DNA of 64,000 nucleotides from Hedera helix. Its lineage: Eukaryota; Streptophyta; Magnoliopsida; Apiales; Araliaceae. The stretch lies in NCBI GenBank assembly GCA_947179155.2, contig OX359275.1, positions 37,382,808-37,446,807 of the forward strand, given 5' to 3'. The position numbers were made by a program, and so were the translations under genes. Positions 48,299 to 61,000 of the stretch are shown one piece after another (the stretch's first letter is position 1; each line of letters starts with the position of its first letter). The notes under the pieces are model-generated. The model was not told where the DNA came from and did not search any database. It saw only the letters and a list, made by a program, of their open reading frames with translations.

Positions 48299-51184
48299 CA
48301 TAATAGTGTGCACACAAATATTTATTTATTTTATTATGTAAGGGTACACTTGATTATTTTGTGGTAAAGGAAAAAAAATAAAGTGTGTCGACAAAATGAA
48401 TACACACTATGAATTAATTTGCATCAATCACCACTAAATTACCTTATTGAACCAAATATTTTTGATATTTTTATCAGAAAAATTAATAGTTTCGTAAGAC
48501 CTCGTATGAATTGTAAATAGGATTTTATCCTTCATGTGAATTAGACTCTGTTAAACTAACAATTTTTTTCGTAGAAATATCAACTTTCTTTCCCATTTTG
48601 TAAGATGATTAGCGCCTTGTTTGGGTTATTTTTCTAGATAAATCTCAATAGAGATCCCTTAAAGTGAATAGGGGCTTTACAAATGGCCCCAAAAGCCAAA
48701 CACGTCTTAAGCTGGCCTTTCCGTTAATTCTGTGGACGTCACAATTACTCACAAGCTGGGTCGGGTTGGTGAGAAGCAAAATTTTCCACTATCTTACCCA
48801 AAACACAAATCATAATCATATACGGATTAATTAGTCTTTAAGTCGCCATCATATCCACAATTAAATCTCGTTAATCTCTTGCTTCTTTTATTATGCTACC
48901 CACATTCTAATCTCTAATTAATTAATTATTAGATTTTTTAAACTGGAATATTATGCATGCTAGCTAGCTGGCATTTTCATTATACAATTACATGAATTGT
49001 AATAATATTTTTTTCAATTTTTAATTGTTTTTAATTTGCTGTGTTTGGATCTCAGAAAATGACGGGGAAAGGGAAAAAAAGAGTAAAGAATTAATTATTA
49101 AAATTTAGCAACTGTCAATTACGCTACACAATAACACGTTTATCAAAATAATTCCTTTTTTTTTATAACATTTATTGTTTAATTTTTTTCTTTTATTTTA
49201 ATTTTATAGTTAGTGTAAATTAACTAATATATATATAATTGTGTTATTGATATATATATAAAAAGAGATACGAAATTAACGGAATAAAAATAATGATGTC
49301 GAAACAAATATGATTATTTTTTCTATAGACATTTATCATTTTATACGGCACTAAATTATAAAAACCATGTTGTATGGAAGTGAAAACGCAATTTTCGGTC
49401 CCCCTAAAGTTTTATTGACCAATTAATTAATACGAACTCAAGTTTCACTTTTCACGACTTGAATTGAAAGTAGCTAATTATATGAGACTTGAAAAAACCA
49501 ACCAAGGCGATGTCCAAACTTGTTCATCAGTGTTACCAAGAGTTGAATTTATATATATATATATTGAATTTAACTTTCATAAAAATCCATGAGCAGCATG
49601 CTATATGTTAGGGAAGGCGATCACAGAAAACGGAAGCTAGCTAGCAATATATATGTGTCCTTACAAATGCTGTACCAACAACTTGTTTAGAAACTTAAAT
49701 TCTCTAGCACATGTTTTCTCAATAAATATGTTCCTTTAAAAAGCATATATAATTAAACAACTGCGGTAATAAGTGGAAGAAAAAAGTACTACTATATATA
49801 AAGAAAGTTTCTTAATGACTGATATATGTTATAGCCAGCCAGCCTAATATTTTTGCTTCAACTTAATTATGTGTGTAAATTAGTTTCACCGTTCAACGAA
49901 TCTTGATTCCACCAAAACTGAAGATTTTCAAATAATTCAGGAAGTTCATTACTGAAGAAGGGGGACGAATGTTATTATAATTTAATTTGCATGCAGTGCT
50001 ATTTTTAATTACTATTTTTTGTCACTAATTCACATGATCAATAATTAATGAGATTACATTTAAATACTACAGTATATATATATATATATATATATCAACA
50101 AGCACTACATAAGATTAATTTGTCCTAAACAGTCAGTTATGGCACGTTTAGCTACAACAACTAATCTGGCCAGCCGTCAGCTAGCGTAGACAAACGTTGT
50201 CGATATTATATTCGATACACCCCACAAGGCTGGCCACAAGCCACCTTCGCCATATTAGCTTCAGATTTTAGGCCACAAGATGGATTCTATGATATGCGTT
50301 GATTTTATCCTGCTCAGCTGGTCACATATTATATAACATACCAATCACTTTTAAGGGCCAAATCACCTTTTCCTGGAACAATTTAATTCAAAAGGAGCTA
50401 GCTCTAATGGTTTTGCATTATATATTTTGGCGGAAATCGCTTGTATTCATTCTATGCCTCTTCAGTTGTTAGGCAGGCCGTTGGACAATCAATTCATTAC
50501 AACTCACTCTTAGAGATACGTACCTACCTAGGTTTTACTTCTAATTAATTAAACACCTAATGGCATGTACATTAATAATTTTAAATAATAGTTTAATTCA
50601 CAAGTGAGGGCGTTAATTTAATATATAGAAAAACATTATTTTGTTAAAAATATTTTCAATAATATTGTACGTATCAAGGCCTTTTTACTCATCCACATAA
50701 GGGTTTCATTTCTTGTAAAGTCGAAGTTAGTAAAGTATTAATACTTTCCCTTCAAAAAATTAGAGATAGATTTATAGGTAAACATTATTTCTTTACTAGA
50801 CAAACCTCTAACATTAGCTAGATATATAGTACTGATGATATGATAATACCGAATATGCTTAATTAGAATATAAGGGATGATATGTGTTAAAAAAATTATG
50901 TGATTTAATTAATAGCTTAAAAATAAAAATATATTTCCAATTTTGAGACAAACAGAAGAAAAAAAAAATGTATTTCTAATTCTAGAAGGGACGGAATAAA
51001 TCATCAGTCACTAAAAGGACAGTTTAATTTGCTTTAAATACATGACTTTTAGGGTTAGCCCCCCTCCCCCTCCCCCTCCCCTTAGGGTTTAATTGGTTTG
51101 AATCAAACAAGAGCTAGCTAGCTGGCTAACACTTTCTCTGAGATAGCTTAATTCTAGGAATTGGAGTCCTAAATTAAGAAAGAG
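48299..51184. other. Intergenic region and MIF promoter
   Basis: There are no coding frames with a recognised domain. A short element-like segment at about 48610-48712 has TTGTTTGGG near one end and CCAAACACG near the other. TA tracts occur near 49548 and 50074. The final 1 kb should hold the promoter of the mini zinc finger gene; a C-rich tract there is listed separately. Confidence 0.4.
51059..51082. promoter_or_regulatory. C-rich quadruplex/i-motif-type tract upstream of MIF
   Basis: Four runs of four to six C separated by single T (CCCCCTCCCCCTCCCC pattern) occupy 51059-51082, about 100 bp before the MIF start. The minus strand therefore has four G-runs with 1-nt loops, a strong G-quadruplex pattern. 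It is followed by TTAGGGTTT. A regulatory role is inferred from position only. Confidence 0.55.
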
Positions 51185-51445
51185 ATGAAGAAGCGTCAAG
51201 TGATGTTGAAAAGAGATGAGTCTTGTTCGTTGATGATTACAAGGGTGAGATATGGAGAGTGCCAGAAGAATCACGCGGCAAACATGGGAGGGTATGCAGT
51301 GGATGGATGCAGGGAATTCCTGGCAAGTGGGGAGGAGGGGACAAGCGCGGCACTTTCTTGCGCTGCCTGTGGCTGCCACCGAAGCTTCCATAGACGCCAA
51401 GCCAAAACTGATGATGAGGTAACCAATTGCGACTCCTTATCATGA
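51185..51445 (+). CDS. MIF: Mini zinc finger (MIF) protein, ZF-HD type zinc finger without homeodomain
   Basis: This encodes a small nuclear regulator of 86 residues. Plant MIFs consist only of the ZF-HD zinc-finger/dimerisation domain and act by forming non-functional dimers with zinc-finger homeodomain factors, affecting hormone responses and floral meristem termination (family knowledge). The start MKKRQVMLKR matches MIF2/MIF3-type N termini. The zinc finger spans residues 23-71: RYGECQKNHAANMGGYAVDG, CREFLA, then AALSCAACGCHRSFHRR with Cys26, His30, Cys42, Cys59, Cys62, Cys64, His65 and His69 all present. There is a single exon, as usual. The last seven residues (TNCDSLS) and the stop lie in a segment that is tandemly duplicated downstream. 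No homeodomain follows, so it is not a truncated ZF-HD gene by coding content. Confidence 0.95.
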   Translation: MKKRQVMLKRDESCSLMITRVRYGECQKNHAANMGGYAVDGCREFLASGEEGTSAALSCAACGCHRSFHRRQAKTDDEVTNCDSLS

Positions 51446-51742
51446 ACCAAGAGCTAGCTCCTGCAAGACTAATTAAGATTGTTAATTGTGCTTATATATA
51501 TATATATATAATTGTCTCTGTGCGTGTCTTTGTGTCTGTCATGCGTGTTTCTATGTGTGTATGGATGTTTGTTATATGGTGTGGATGTAAGGTTCATCAT
51601 GTAATAACTAGTCCCTTAATTTTCTTTGCCCATTTTGGTTTTCTTCTATAGATCTAAACCGAGATTGTCTAGTAAATTTAACCAATTGCGACTCCTCATG
51701 AACCAAGAGCTAGCTCCGGCAACACAAATTAAGATTTTTGTG

Positions 51743-51787
<45 letters not shown>

Positions 51788-51945
51788 GTCTCTGTGTGTG
51801 CCTTTGTGCTCGTCACTTGTTTGTATGTTTTTTAATTTTCTGGTGTGGATGTAAGGTTTATGTAATAACTAACTAGTCCCTTAATTTTCTTTGCTCATTT
51901 TTGTTTTCTTCTATAGAGATCAAGATTGTCTAGCTAGTAAATTTA
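51421..51945 (+). repeat. Tandem duplication of the MIF 3' end (about 260 bp, two copies)
   Basis: Copy 1 (51421-51679) and copy 2 (51680 to about 51945) both run from AACCAATTGCGACTCC through ATGAACCAAGAGCTAGCTCC, a TA microsatellite (51493-51511 and 51744-51783), ATTGTCTCTGTG, GGTGTGGATGTAAGGTT and CTAGTCCCTTAATTTTCTTT to the end AGTAAATTTA. The copies differ by indels and microsatellite length. At the old coding end they differ by exactly 3 nt (TCCTTATCATGA versus TCCTCATGA), so both keep the same frame and stop. Confidence 0.85.
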
Positions 51946-52645
51946 AGGTTAATGCCCTCGTATTTATTTTTCAATATGAAAAATAACTGAGAAAAATCAG
52001 AAGGTCGTCTTAGTTATTGAAATCCAAATTAATTATGACATCCTTCTCTCCCATTACTCACTCATAATTACTCATCATTCACTTCTTATATTACTGGACA
52101 AGTCTACATACACTATATCCGAATACAATATTAAATACTATATTAATTTATTTTAATCATTAAAAAGTGGGGTATAATACGGATTCTAATGTCATGACCT
52201 ATTTTTTAATAATTAAAATAAACGTAGTGTTTAAATTTGTGTACTTATACTTATTCGTATCGAAAAAGTAAGTTTCATGCACGTAAATGTACAAAAGCGA
52301 AAACTATATACGAATGCAAACATAATGCGATGCTTTAATAAAACAACATGACCTACTAATTAATCTTTATTGTTGCAATGTTTTTTACCTTTCAAAACAA
52401 CAGAAGTTGGAGGCACATGCATTTACTTGCCAGTAAGTTCTTGTTTTCATTAACTGAAATGGTAAAATTTAATTTTTAGCGGCAGTGACTTCCACCTCTA
52501 GATTCCTTAATGAAGTCACTGTCGTTAGAGGCTCTAGGGTTAAGGCTAATTCTAATTTTAATCTAAGTCATCAATTATTATAATGGACGGTGTAAGATGT
52601 GGTTGTTAGAATAGTACTCCTAGTAATCGGTTGCTATGAATGAAT

Positions 52646-52692
<47 letters not shown>

Positions 52693-54326
52693 TAGATAGA
52701 TAGATTGTCCAAAGAATAAAAGGTCTAATTAGCGTACCTAATCATGTTTTTTAAAGGTTTTGTTGGTTGATACGGTAAGGTTACCTTTGCCGGTGTTGCA
52801 GAAAAGGCGATTAAGCTTAAACCATAATGCTTACTGAAAATTGTTTTTTAATTTCACCTCTTTTGAGCAGTCAATTACTGATTAGGGAAAAAAAATTCAA
52901 AAAATATCAGCTGGCATTTATATGATCGCAAGAAGCTGACACATTGAAATGCATCAATGAAATGCCACGAAGACTGATCATAAATAAAGAGAATGATAAA
53001 TTTACAAGGATTTTAATTAAAAATACTCTCTCCGTAAAGATTAGATAAATTTTGTCATTTTTAAGTCAGTTTGAAATATTATTTCAAATTCAAAATTGAT
53101 GTAGTCTATTCTATTTCTAAGAATAATGAATATTATATATAACTAGTACTAGTACTTTTTAAATAATTTAATAATTTTTAAAATTTTATTATCTAAACCT
53201 AAATAAATTTATATCAATTTCTAACGTAAGAATATTCTAAATTGATTTAAAAAAAATTAAAATTAATTCTATATTTTAGAACAAATAATGCAAGGAAACA
53301 ATAGAGGGTAATAGATGTAGGTTCATTAGCATGTACGTAATTGAATGGATATTTGTGGTGCATGCATGTGTTGTTTGTTGATATGTCTGAACTGAAAGTT
53401 AGGTTTGAGGACCGAAAGGACCAAACCTTCAGGTATATCTCAATTTTAATAAGGTATATGTTTAATATAAAATGTCTCAGGGGAAGGCTTTGAACTTGTG
53501 GTATATTAATTGCATCTTACTCCTTTTAATTCCAAATATATAGTAATTTTGACATGTATTTTAAAATCAATTTGAGATAGTTTAAAATTAAAATTGACGT
53601 GACTTATCTAAATTTGAAAACTTTAAATCTAATAATTAATAGTACTTTAAAATAGTTTACAATATTCATAATTATAAAGATTAAAACTAAATATCAATTT
53701 AAATTTAAAATATTTCAAATTAAAATTTAAAAGTTTAATAGCTTTTATATTTTGAAAATGAGAGTGTGTGTTAGGGAAGGATCAACTCTTAGCTTTCGTC
53801 ATGCCACTGAGGAGATCACACCACACAAGGTAATGGTAATGAACAAGATTATATAAATATTGAACTAGTTCCATTAGCTTTTTTTTTTATTATTTTTATT
53901 ATAGTATTTTTTTTTGGATTAGGCTATTTCGCAAGTAATGGAGGTGATTATATCCTAATCCTTTTATTTTATTTGGTTTCATTTGATTAGCGATCTAATC
54001 CATGACAGTTTTTTTTATTGAATAAGTATAAGTGCACAATATTTAAATATTATATTTATCTTAATCATAAATATAATGTTTAATTTTATATTTCTAAACT
54101 TATCATTCTTTATTATGAAACGTAGCCCGTATATCTTTGGCAATACATTCAAACTTTTAAGAGTAAATAAATAAAAATTACTCGACCACAGCTCAATTAG
54201 TTGCTCAATGTGATAGAATGGGATTTTTTTACTCTTTTTTTGGGTTCCAAAATAAATGATCAAAATGAGACAAACACACACTGCTAACTTGAAAAACAAA
54301 AGATTCGTAAATACGTCAATCCTGTT
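51946..54326. other. Intergenic AT-rich region with a small hairpin and a TA/GATA microsatellite
   Basis: A TA tract at 52649-52690 runs into a GATA repeat. ATACTCTCTCCGTAAAG (53022) and TTACTCCTTTTAATTCC (53518) resemble left ends of Stowaway-type MITEs; no matching right ends were fixed. No gene was found. Confidence 0.45.
52478..52526. repeat. Short hairpin, 15-nt arms
   Basis: AGCGGCAGTGACTTC (52478-52492) pairs with GAAGTCACTGTCGTT (52512-52526), 13 of 15 positions, around a 19-nt loop. It looks like the centre of a small foldback or the remains of one. There is no evidence of a microRNA precursor. Confidence 0.5.
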
Positions 54327-54802
54327 CAAGGGTGACTCGAGATAATTTAAAATTTAAAATAATATTTTTAAATTAAGTCTTTTATGTTTAGTATATTCTC
54401 AATTGATTATTTTTAAAATTAATATATCTTATTATTATTTAATATATATGTAAAAAACCTATAAACTACATAAAATTTAGCACTAATCTCAAAGTTTACT
54501 TTTTTGAAAATTGAAATATATATGTTTAATTACTAATTTTAAAAATGATCAATTTGACTACAAAAGTCAATAGATGACTTTTATTTTGGAATGGAGAGAG
54601 TATTAATATTTTTTATTTAAATAAGGTTTCTTTATACTGATAACTTTTTTTAAGTATTTAATATTTGGATTGGACTATGAGCCTTAAAAGATTAATTAGA
54701 CTTATATTTTTATAGGAATTTTTTAATATAAATTATTTATAATGTTTAACAATTTGAGACCTAAAACCCAAATTTTTTGTTTAGACTATAGTGCCGGCCC
54801 TG
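54327..54802. mobile_element. 476-bp non-autonomous hAT element
   Basis: The left end is CAAGGGTGACTCGAG; the right end in reverse complement is CAGGGCCGGCACTATAG. The flanking 8-mers ATCCTGTT (54319-54326) and ATCCCGCT (54803-54810) match at 6 of 8, both differences being transitions. The interior is AT-rich and non-coding. The ends differ from the Tip100-like copies at 17181 and 23534, so this is a separate family. Confidence 0.6.
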
Positions 54803-56071
54803 ATCCCGCTGCTCTCTCTCCTGAAATCTCTCCAAAGTCAGTTAAGATCTGTTTGGATGAAAGACTTTAGTCACATTTTTTTAATAAAATTTCAATTTAT
54901 TTTGCCCTGATATTCGGTAATTTATTTAAATATAATTTCTCAATATGTCTAAAAAGATAAATAAATAATAAAAAAGAGTCTAGATCCATGTAAATAATAA
55001 TTATAGTGATTATAGTTCAATATGATAACTATTTCTCTTAACACTTAATTTTAAACAAAATAATATTATAATTTAAAACGTATATCAAATTGTCACATCC
55101 ACATTTATTTGAGCAGCGCGTTGAGTCTAGTTTGTTGGCAATTTTCCGACCATATTCTTGGGTATATGGTTCGAGTCTTACCGACTATTCTCGTTGTTCA
55201 AATTTATTTGTCTTAATTTTTTTTTTATTTGTTCAAATTTATTTGTCATCTTTTTATTTTAATGTTATTTTTAGCCCTATTTTTCAAATTCTTAGATAAA
55301 AAGAGTAGTTCTTTTTCCCTTTTCTTTTCCAGAAAAAAACACACACCAAATTAAACTTTTAGTAAAATCTTTTATGTAATTGGGTTATAACCGGTGGACA
55401 TTAATGTGTCACTTATATCCTATACTTTGTTGGGCTGAAAATCTTGCAAGAAACCTTGTCGCGATAAAAATGGCCCAAATGCTGTTCTACTTCTTGCCAC
55501 CACAGTAGTCAGGGCCTGGCTTAAAAGATCGATACATTATCTGAATAAATTGAAGCTACAACAAACGATCTGATAGTATTTGGCATTGGCTGCCAAACTG
55601 TTCTCTCAGAGAAGGACCCCTCAAAAAAAGTGTATCATATATCTCATAGATTCTAAGCTTTATAACCGTAGTATCATTTTATTGGTATATATCTTTAGCA
55701 ACATGTTATGTTATCTATTGCAAAAGTTTTCAATCAGATTATAATTGCAATGTCTGTGCATATATGAGATAGTTAGGAATTAAAAATGATTCGACCCTAT
55801 TTTATTTTATCTTAACGTATATATTATCACTTTAATTACAATCCAACTACGTCATGTATATTATTACTCATGTCTTTAATTATGAAACTTATGTACAAGT
55901 AAACAGGCTCAAATTGTTTGTATTCATCAAAGATATGATATGGTGCCTGCAGGCTGCCGTTATTTAGACACGGCAACTAGCAGGTGCTAACCTAGTGTGT
56001 AGCTAGTTAATTTGCATTCACAATAAGTAGATAAGATATATAGGAATTAGGACCATATTATAATTAAGGAG

Positions 56072-56155
<84 letters not shown>

Positions 56156-57932
56156 TAAGTTGAACAGTGGTCCTCCATCCATTGCCTTTAATTCTTACTC
56201 TCCCCCTTTATACGTTTCTGGCATGCTTAGATTCTTACCTTTTTCCTCGTAAAAGTTAAGCTATAAAGTGGCTCATTATCCGATTTGATTCCCATTTAGC
56301 TAGCGATCTCATACTGGTATCACAACTTAGTCTCGTTTTAACTTCAACATCAACCAACATTTTTACAATAAAGTCTCACAGGGGCTTAATTATGGGAATT
56401 AACGATAGTCTTAGATTTGATGATAATATAAACCCTCCCTTTCCAAGTCCCTTGGACTAAATTTCCTCTCTTTTTTAGCTTGATCATGATAGATACATGA
56501 TGTAACACCTTAATTTTATTCTGTAATATGTGAGATACTTAGATGTGTATATAAGAATTTAAGTTGTTAATTATCACTAATACATTCAGTCATGACCTAT
56601 TGGATGAGTCTGTGATGAATTAACATGACTCGAGACGATATTATTGAGATAGAATATTAGGCCTTATTATGCTATAAATTAATTTGACATGAATTATTTT
56701 ATATAGTATTAGAGTTGACTCTCAAAAGTTCAGATCAAATCCTATGATGCTTAAAATTATGTACTTAAACCTTTACACTTGTGGCTTTCTCTTGCACATA
56801 TTTGATTAAATAATTCAGGCTATCGTGTATTAGTATATATAGAAAACTGCATATATTTATGTTACTTGAATTATAACATATGGTTCACATTCAATAAAGT
56901 TTTCACAACAAACCTATGGATCAAATGGAAGGCTATTTTGCATTTCCAAGTGATCATGCATGTTCATTGTATTGCCAAACTTCATCAACCGTTCGTTCAA
57001 TTAAGCCAACTTTAGACCAATATCGTCGATCCCATTCAATGAAAACCACTCATCAGACCTCCCATTCTGCATGTTACTTTGGATATGATAGCCAGAAGAA
57101 AATTCAATATCTTGCTACACATGGATTCTATACAAGAAGTTTCTATTTCCCCGGTATATATTCTCTTCGTTTTGGTTAGAGCGCCCAAATCCGCCATATA
57201 TTCTATTCTTTTTGTTCAAACGTTCAACCATCGGCTTGAACCTACACAGAAAGAATTACCAGAAAATACTTGACAATTTGGACTGTCGGGATTCACTTTA
57301 AGATGTGTTAATAATTAATGGAAGTTTGTAGTATTTATTAGGGTAGAATATTGTGCGTGTCTCTATTGTTCACCTTATATGTCACACCTTTTCAATAAGA
57401 TAAAAATTTCTAATATGATTTGTGTGGTAGAAATTCTGTTGAAATAGGTAACTTCTATGGGACATAATAAATAGTTAGTACAGTGCCTCAAGTGACAAGG
57501 CAACGACTCTAAGTTTATCGAACTTAGAAGTTCTCATGAGAGCGCTCTAGATCTAATGTCTAAGTTCTCATGTGAGCGCACTAGGTCTAAGAGGTTGTGG
57601 AGACAAGACCCATTATAGAAAGCCCATTTACACTAATAAATACACAGCACAACACTTCTTATGCTGGAAATTTTGGGATGCAACAGAATGAGTAAAACAG
57701 TTAATTTCCCTTAATTGCATGAGCAAAACTTTTGTATTCCCAGTCAGAAACTTCTTCTTCTTTTTTTTTCTTTTTTTTTTTCTCTTAATATTGAAGAAAT
57801 TGGATGTTGGTTAAAAATTAGGAAGATATTGGAGAAAATTGATGTTGGTTATAAATTATGTAAGAAATTGCTCAATATTGATAAAGAAAAAAGGTTTTAA
57901 AAAAAAACACTAGAATTAATAGGAAGCACTTC
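54803..57932. other. Intergenic region with an 78-bp TA microsatellite; no supported gene
   Basis: A long (TA)n tract lies at 56074-56151. A possible SINE-like segment at 55080-55210 has GGTTCGAGTCT (B-box-like) and a T-rich 3' side. An open frame at 56916-57179 (starts MDQMEGYFAF) has ordinary composition but no recognised domain and may be chance. The rest is AT-rich. Confidence 0.4.
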
Positions 57933-58078
57933 CACTAAAAAAAAAATGGCATTTTGTGATGGCTCAAATCCATCACATAAATTTAAAAAATCATCACAAA
58001 AGATTTTTGTGATGACTTTAGTCGTTACGGAGGTCGTCTTGTATACCCTCATCATAAAAGCCTTTTATGACGGTTTTG
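57933..58078 (+). mobile_element. CACTA-type transposon terminus, cut by the gypsy insertion
   Basis: CACTAAAAAAAAAATGGC at 57933 has the CACTA terminal motif. It is followed by repeated inverted subterminal words: TTTTGTGATGGC, CATCACA, TCATCACAAAAG, TTTTTGTGATGAC, TTTATGACGG. This pattern is typical of the subterminal regions of plant CACTA (En/Spm) elements. It stops at 58078 where the gypsy LTR begins, so the rest, if present, lies beyond the right edge. Confidence 0.65.
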
Positions 58079-61000
58079 TGTAAGACCCCGAATTTATGAA
58101 ATACAAAATTTAATTTTTCTTCATATATATTTTTCCTGAAACAGTAAATGGTTAAATTGACAAAATTGAAAGTTAAGGATGTTATGTGCAAATTTTATTT
58201 TGTCGGGGAATATTCGTTTGGTCGGGGAATATTCGTGCCGTACGACGGCGCCGAAATAACAAATTATTTGTGGACCCCACAACGAAATAATTGTCGGATA
58301 TAGAAAACGACAGAAGTAACCTTTTTAAATATAAATAGTCAACGGTGTTAACTGTTTAAATACTGGTGATAAAAGAATAGTAGTATACGGTAATTTATGG
58401 TATTTCAGTATAGCACACGGTACTCTACAGTAGCACACGGTATTGCACAGTGTCTCATATTATTGGTCTGATAATTGACACCGTAACTGTTGCGCATCAT
58501 TTCATCAATAATTGTCACTGCATAATATTTTATATTATCAATTCAATAATTGTTGTTACACAGTATTTTGCATTATTGATTCAATAATTGTCATTACACT
58601 GTATTTCATATCATTGACTCAATAATTGTTGCGGCACTATTTTTAAAATTATTGAACCTAATAATTGTCACAGTAGCAAATATACTGTAATTTATATTAT
58701 TAAATTAATAATAATCTGTACCGTGTTTATTACATTATTATTGAATTATTGTTGTAGCATTATTTTATTGTTTGATCTACAGGAAGAATAAATAATTAAA
58801 TTTAAAAAAAAAAAAAAAAAAAAATTTAATTAATTTTTACTATTTGGAATAGTAAACATGTGGGCTATCTGTGGGGGCCACATGAGAAACAAATTCAGAA
58901 ATTGGGGAGTTGGTGGCAGCCGACTGCGCTGCCACTTTTGAAAAATAAGATTGGCATGCGCAAACCTAATGTACTGCTGCCACCTACCACACGCATAGTA
59001 CCCTTATTTCTCCTATAAATAGCTTGCTCAGCTGAATAGAAAAATCACACCTAAAATATAAAATTTTTCTATAAGAATTTTATGAGTTTTCTCTGAGAAT
59101 AGTAAGGCTATTTTGAGAGTTTGAAAGCCAAAAGGAGTGCAGAAAATTTTCAAGGAAGTCTTTTATTAAAGAGTAGTAATTTTATAAATTCCTATTTTTC
59201 ACGGTATTCACAAATCTTCCTTTAGAAGACTCTTCTTTGAGAAGATTCATTTTTAAAAGCTTTCTTTGGAAGATTTATTTTGGAATATTATTTTAAAAAC
59301 TATTTTAAAGTAGTTATATTATACTACAAAAATTATGTTAAATATATATAATTTTGATAGTTCATATTATACGAGTTATCATACACTTTGAAATTTATAT
59401 GTGGTAATTACTAATTATATTAAAAATATATAGGTTGATCAACCTCATTTAAATCAATATCCAGTCACGTGTTAAGGTAAGGGGTATCACTCTTTTCATC
59501 ATCATAAATGGATATTATTTTCTTTCTTACTTGAAGGGATTATCATTCTTTGATTCTCGAAAATAATATCGTTTCTTTCTTGTGCCATTTATTTCCATGT
59601 ATTAAATTGTGGGAATAACCTTACGGCGCGGTTTACCGCCTGTTGGTGAATAACCTTTTGTATTCATTCTTTATTAATCTTTGAGAATAACCTTACGGTG
59701 CGGATTATCGCCTGTTTGGTGAATAACTCTTCGTGTTCAAATTCTATTAAATTGTGGGAATAACCTTACGGTGCGGATTACGCCTGTTTGGTGAATAACT
59801 ATTCGTATTCAAATTGATGGGAATAACCTTACGGTGCGGATTATCGCCTGTTGGTGAATAACCCTTTTTATTTGTCTCGTGTGGAAATAATTTGTCTACA
59901 CGAATTATCACATGACACTTTTATTCCATATTCGTAAGTGATATCATTTTCCTTTATACTCATAAGGGATACCATCTTTTTCATCTTCCATTATTCAAAC
60001 TTACTATGGTAAGGGATATTAATTCCCTTCACCTTTTGTTAATCAAACCTGCTACGGTAAGGGATATTATTTTCTTCCATACACCTAAATCGAAACTTAT
60101 TATGGAACTATTGCTTCTATAATTCCTGAAAATATTATATGTTCCATAATAGTTGAATTTCATTAGTTCAACTGAACCTTCCTATTTTCTGAACATTTCT
60201 ATTGAACTGTAATCGTTATTCTGAACTGTGGATCTTGAATATCATTTTTAAATTTCACTCCACATCATGTTGGCAATTTGGACATTATTTGAATCTGCAC
60301 AAAGTAAACTTCCGATACTTATTGTTTATCCTGTTCTTCTGTTTATCATTTGTATCACTGTTATTTGTATTAATCATCAAGAATCAAGCTGTTGTGAATA
60401 TCTGTGGCCGGGGGCACAGATGTGATATAATTGTTGAACAGATGATAGGTTAAAGGCGATATACTAGGTTAAAGGCGATACATCTGTTCGGTGTCTTTTA
60501 TGACACGTGGTGAATGTTCTCTTTGGCCCGTAGTGCAAAGATGAACTGTTGGTTGGTATGATTATGACCAAAGGCTGAATCTGGTATAATCATGACCGTT
60601 GGTGTTATATTGAATGTCTTTGGCCCGTAGTGCAAAGACGAACTGTTGATCTGCATGATTATGACCAGGAACTGTGAAGTTGTATTATCTTGACTAATGG
60701 TATTTCAGATGATAAAAGTTGATGATATTTTTACTAAAAAGAGAAGCGAGTGGACATTATAGTCTGCATTATTCTTCTAATAGATTGCTCATTCCGCTGC
60801 TATTATTGATCTGAACGTTGTTTAAGAATTTAACTGCAGTTTTTGATATAAACCTTGTAGTCTATTGTATTCTATCAAGAACTCAACTGTTGAAGGCTAA
60901 TGATAAATTATTCGTCATTATCTTAGTCATGATATTTCTTACTGGGCTATTTGAGCTCACCCTTTCTTTTCGTTCCATTGTTTTTCAACAGGAGATGAGA

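Noticed and set aside
48610..48712. Possible short MITE with TTGTTTGG and CCAAACA ends
   Set aside because: The inverted ends are too short and no target duplication was visible.
56916..57179. Open frame of 87 codons starting MDQMEGYFAF
   Set aside because: No recognised domain, no splice or promoter support, and composition similar to the flanks; kept only as a remark in the region entry.
59611..59872. Regularly spaced repeats that could suggest a CRISPR array
   Set aside because: They are imperfect tandem units in a plant LTR; spacers are not unique and the organism is a plant.
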